From assembly GCA_025449115.1 (NCBI GenBank), contig JAHLKC010000085.1, positions 1 through 64,000 on the forward strand: DNA of 64,000 bases, read 5' to 3'. Below the pieces are notes generated by a model. That model was given only the letters and a program-made list of their open reading frames with translations. It ran no database searches and was not told the origin of the DNA. A program made the translations under genes and the position numbers. Source of the DNA: Chytridium lagenaria. Lineage: Eukaryota; Chytridiomycota; Chytridiomycetes; Chytridiales; Chytridiaceae. Below are positions 60,001 through 64,000 of this stretch, piece by piece (positions within the stretch are counted from its first letter, which is position 1; every line of letters begins with the position of its first letter).

Positions 60001-62497
60001 ATATTCGGTAATGGATTCGCTACCCCGAATTACATCACCCCGATTACCGTCGGAGCTCTCATCAGGAAGATGCAGCTGATTCCCTCTGTTCAAATTGTTC
60101 CTTCTGCTGATGGAGGCGGTAACCCTTACGACAGTTTCCAGGTAGAATATAAACATTTCCCAGATTTTAATATTCTATTTTGAACAATCATGATGATTCT
60201 AATGTATCTTTAGTACTATGTTACCGACGGGCTGCGCAACTCTAAGAGCGCAACCATCCAAATCTACCGCAAGTGCTGGCCTGGCACCTATCTTGACCAA
60301 TCCAAGCGCAAGTGTCTCCCCTGTAGCCCTGGATTCTTCTCTACTGGCTACTCTTACAACACAGTCTGCACTCCTTGCCCAGTGGGAACCTCCCAACCCC
60401 GCGCTGGGTCTTCTACCTGCGTGCCATGCCAACAAGCCGTCTTTATCTCCTACACAGCAAACGCAACATCCATCAACAGCACGTCCTCTAACAACACCTT
60501 TGTCCCATCAAGCTCTACCATCAAATTACCTTCCACCGTCGTCGGCATTGAGGATATCTCTTCATTCGGATCGTTCCAGGAAGGGACCGGTCAGGCGACC
60601 TGCAATGCCTGCGCTGGTCTCACTTACGCGCTTGTTGAAAAGGCAACGTCGTGTGAGGGTAAAGCATTCATCCCAAAATACGTGAGCTTGGGTGGTGGGT
60701 CTTCCAGCGCATATCCCTCGGTCTCAGGGATGATCCTTGGTTCTGGATCATCTTCATTTTCATCCCTCATCAGCGTTCTCAACCCTGCGTACCGAACCAA
60801 TGACGTTTCGAGTGCGATGGATAAAGCCATGATTCTTGATGCACCACGGGCTGTTGTGGTGACTGGTTGTCTTATCGCCGGTATCACACTTCTTGGGCTT
60901 ATTGGAACCTTCTTGTTCATCAATGACCCTGTGATCAAGGCCTCCAGTCCTATTGCATTATCTATCACAGCTGCTGGTATCATCATGGGAGCACTGTCCG
61001 TCGTCACTTACTCGGTGGAGCCGTCCAAGGGTTCATGTATTGCAGAAATCTGGATGCTTCCTGTCTCATTTTCGATTGTCATTGGAATGCTCATCTCCAA
61101 GACATTCAGAATTCTCCGCATTTTCAACAAGTACGTCGCGTTCCTTCATACCTTTTTTCCTATTCTGTTGTCTGTATAAAGTGCTAACCATGTAATGCTC
61201 TTACAGCCCTCGTGCCCTCAAGATTCGCATGACCAACGCGGATCTCTTTGGTTACATGGTTGCAGCGACCAGCGGCAACGTAGCCATCTTGATCATCTGG
61301 TCAATTTTCGATCCTCCTACTCCCGTTGTTATTTCGCGTGGAAACTCTGATGGAATGAACTTTATATACTGTGGATCAAAGAGTGCGGCAGTTCAGTCTG
61401 GTTTCACTGTAAGTTTGGTTTGCTGAAATATTGAGACGAGCACTAACGCTGTCTTACAGGCCGTCCTTTACCTTTACAACGCGGCGTTGTTGGTAATTTT
61501 GGCAATCTTGGCGTTCCTCACCCGTACTGTCAACGCCTTGTTCTCAGAGTCTAAATTCATTGGATACTTGTAAGCCTCATCATGATTATTCGAATACCGT
61601 GAATACTTATACTGTTGTCCAAATTAGCGTTGCTGCGACAGTGTTCGCCGTCTCCCTCTTCCTTCCCATCCTCTACTTCCTCACAAACGATGTCTCGGCC
61701 ATGTATGTGATCAAGTCTGTTGCTATCCTCATCATCACGGGAGCCGCTTCTGCGACCCTCATAGGCATCAAGTTCTACTCCATCTTCCGTAACCGTCAAC
61801 AACAGGCAGCTGGTGTTCCAACGCAGAGCCAGAAGAACTCTATGATCTCGTCACAGACTTCTGCCCCCACCGTTGACAAGAACGGAAAGATGGCCATCAA
61901 CTCGGCTTACCTTCAACTCCTCAAGACTTCGGCGTCAACCCTCGTTGCAAACTGTGTGTACCCCACCAAAAAGTTGGAGTCGTGTTCTGGAACTCAAAGA
62001 TTGCCGTCCTTCAACCTGAGCAGCGTCTTTTGTTCATTTTGAGTCCTGATGCCGCCGCCCCGCCTAAGGTAAAGCCGTCTAAAAATCTTTGCAATCACCT
62101 CATGCACACTTTACTTACCAATTTTATTTTATTTTTCATAGGGCCCCCTCCCGTCCCCGAGACCCTCGTCTTCCCGCTCACAAAGTTTTCGGTGTCAACC
62201 CCAGAAAGTGGTGGTGGCAGTAACCATCTCAGCAGCACCACGACCGCCAATTCCGCCACCTCCAATTCCCAATCCCAATCCCAGTCTCAGCAAGATGGAG
62301 TTGCGGCTGCATCTAACGCCACCCCTATCGTCACGGTTACCAACAATGACACGGGTCACTCTGTCACGTTGCAGTTTGAGTCGACGCAGGTTAAGAAGGA
62401 GTGGCAGACGTTGTTGACTCAGCTCTCTGATGGGAAGTACGCTCCCAGGGCTGATCTCAAGAATAATGTTGTGGCGACAGCAAAGATGGAGGTTTGA
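57078..62497 (+). CDS. LamG-domain family C GPCR, copy 2
   Basis: ATG at 57078 opens a signal peptide (TLSLAAAATTVIAFLALS). The order of parts matches copy 1: LamG 1 (57535-58400: FSVEFWFKFAPEEYF, AYINGTAVSNMYCAA, FSEFRVWTRPISLTEI), a linker (TVTHRVNNAVSSWPAQ), LamG 2 (59119-59700: FGIWNHVAMISTG, VVMDEFRVWNIARTPEQLRA), the Cys-rich repeat (60245-60435), the seven helices (60840-61780) and the PH-like tail ending VVATAKMEV. Introns are at the same places. The 5' half keeps an open frame where copy 1 has lost bases. One extra G at about 60007 (GATATTCGGTAATGG) breaks the frame exactly where near-identity with copy 1 begins. Ligand and G-protein partner are unknown. Confidence 0.87.
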
Positions 62498-63230
62498 ACA
62501 AAAGGTTTTTTTTTTTGTTTTGTTTTTGATTATGGGCCATTCGCCTCCGCAAGCTTCACATGTATAAAGAACCCCCCATTATTCCTTTTTTTCTGAACGC
62601 AACCAAAAATAAATCACTTTTATTGGCAAAACGCAAGAGCCTTTCATTCAGTTTCACTTATGATTGTTGGGACTTCCATCCATGGTACGGAGAATATATA
62701 GGTGACGGCTGGGAAGAAGGGGGTGGGTTTAGAGCCAGTACAAATAAAGCCTTCCCAAAGATTTCAATGCGACCCTAAAATCGGGCTTGACAGTGTCGGT
62801 AGTTGAACTTCGTGGTAGGGTCAAAGGTATTTTCATTTGTGACGTTCAAACAAGAAAGGAACCATTGAAAGGGGTTGCTCTGTGTAGATAAAAAGAGTAA
62901 CTAGCAATGTCAAACGAAGTCTGATGAAGTAATAGCAGAATCGTTTTCCGCAACATACAAAGGCGATGACACGGTCTGTGATAGTTCCAGGTTGGACGAC
63001 ATGCGAGCGCTATTTGTATTTATATAAACACTTTTAGAAGTACAACAGTTTTAAAAAGAGATTTTTCAAAAGAAGGACATGTGTAAAGAATATATGGATG
63101 AGAGTGCTGAAAAACTGTCGTTGGAAATGTAACGAGCTTAAAAAAGAAAAGAAAAGAAAAGACACAAGAAAAGATTCTCTATGTAACCCATAAACAAACC
63201 CCCTTTACGATAGCGTTAAACAAAGCCTTT
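62498..63230. other. Spacer between convergent genes
   Basis: It lies between the 3' ends of receptor 2 (+) and the terminal ankyrin gene (-). A GAAAA-repeat lies at about 63143-63160. No gene is recognised. Confidence 0.5.
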
Positions 63231-64000
63231 TTAAAACAAGTCAAATATCTCCTGGGTGGCGGCTGCGACGTCTGCGGTGAATTCGCCGAGGGTAGCGGCT
63301 TTGGCGGCAAAGTTGCGGCGAGGGTGCGTTGAGATGTTTCTGTCACCCGTGTTAGCAACGTCCACCGTGCAAGCGCCAATGATAAAGTTGATGTCACTGT
63401 TGGCGGCACTCCAGCTTCCCAGACTGGGCACTCTCCATCTTTTCCTCATCCACCCTCCCTGTCCCCACAAGCAACGTAACAATCTCTTTAAACCCTTTCC
63501 GATCCGCACAACTCAACGCCTCACTCTCATTGAACCCAGGATCAACCCATTCCTCCTGCATGCCGCGTCCAACCAACATCTCAACAACTTCAACGCAACC
63601 CGCATTTGACGCGGCGATGAGCGCTAAACTCCCTTCACGCACGTCAGGGAGCCGGTTTAGCCGCGACAAAAAGGTTGAATATTTCGCGGCTTTGCGTAGC
63701 AAAGAAAGGAAGAAGAGAGCCAGGGAGAGCTTGTGTGCAGGATTGGAGACGGTCCAGGAGGTGGTTGAGAAGGGGAAGCGAGATGGTTTGGAGGGTGAGA
63801 ACTTTTTTGATGGCGGCAGTGAGCCATCGGACTCGTAACTCATCTCCACGTGTAGGTTCGTCACCAAGTCGCTGAGATAAAGAAGGAATGTTTAAATATC
63901 CTTCACATACTCCTCATTTCCTTCTACGACAGCGTTTTCAATTATATCATCCACCCATTCCACAAATCCCCTCAATATCCTTCTATTCCATCCTTCAACC
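63231..64000 (-). CDS. Ankyrin-repeat protein, 5' end beyond the window
   Basis: An upstream exon runs in from the window edge (GWNRRILRGFVEWVDDIIEN, AVVEGNE). It joins through a short GTATGT...CTCAG intron to DDLVTNLHVEMSYESDG. The second exon contains ankyrin-type helices (REGSLALIAASNAGCVEVVE, MLVGRGMQEEWVDPGFNESE, ALSCADRKGFKEIVTLLVG). The frame closes at 63394, but coding-like sequence (NSDINFIIGACTVDVANTGD) goes on in another frame to 63231, so a one-base indel near 63420 is probable. The function is presumably protein binding, like the gene at 10,573-11,434. Confidence 0.65.

Noticed and set aside
1..64000. tRNA, rRNA or snRNA genes
   Set aside because: I looked for B-box-like GGTTCGAxxC words and rRNA-like sequence by eye and found none with a matching partner; a dedicated scan was not possible.

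Overview
The window is nuclear DNA of a fungus, most likely a chytrid (Chytridiomycota). The evidence is short GT-AG introns (about 40-100 nt, often GTAAGT...CAG), a fungal set of housekeeping genes (Prp3, AP-1 gamma, PPX1-type polyphosphatase, indoleamine dioxygenase, a UPF0357-type protein, a WSC-type surface sensor), plant-like LRR and ankyrin genes, and family C GPCRs with lectin-like ectodomains. These assignments rest on motif recognition only; no search was run.

Layout. 1-8,200 is a transposon-rich stretch: a broken gag-like gene with a CCHC knuckle, an R/S/P-rich reading frame, an LTR-like segment and a broken SANT/Myb-like gene. 8,219-10,321 is a decayed LRR gene whose exons are each one 72-nt repeat. 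One of these exons is split by a solo LTR of about 0.94 kb with a target-site duplication. 10,573-11,434 is an F-box-like/ankyrin gene. 12.8-24.8 kb holds PPX1-like exopolyphosphatase (-), 3-hydroxyisobutyryl-CoA hydrolase (+), a ferric-reductase/NOX-type flavocytochrome with very small exons (+), and a four-helix-bundle plus pseudokinase gene resembling MLKL (+). 25.5-29.3 kb holds a Fringe-like glycosyltransferase with a C-terminal PAN/apple-like segment and an S/T/P-rich protein. 30.3-37.8 kb holds AP-1 gamma-adaptin (-), a steroid 5-alpha-reductase-family enzyme (+) sharing a 140-bp divergent promoter with it, and Prp3 (+) with an 11-nt exon. 38-50 kb holds a repeat-containing hypothetical protein, a second glycosyltransferase paralogue (-), indoleamine 2,3-dioxygenase (+), a UPF0357-like protein (+) and a WSC-type membrane sensor (-). 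50.8-62.5 kb is a tandem pair of large receptors: signal peptide, two LamG domains, Cys-rich repeat, seven-helix family C GPCR core, PH-like tail. Their 3' halves, introns included, are almost identical while their 5' halves have diverged. The window closes inside another ankyrin gene (-).

The genes do not form one pathway. The surface and signalling genes (two GPCRs, WSC sensor, LRR gene, pseudokinase) suggest a region that evolves by local duplication, gene conversion and transposon insertion. Almost every conserved gene carries one or more single-base frame breaks, mostly in homopolymers. The simplest reading is residual indel error in a long-read assembly, so a frame break alone is not used here to call a pseudogene.
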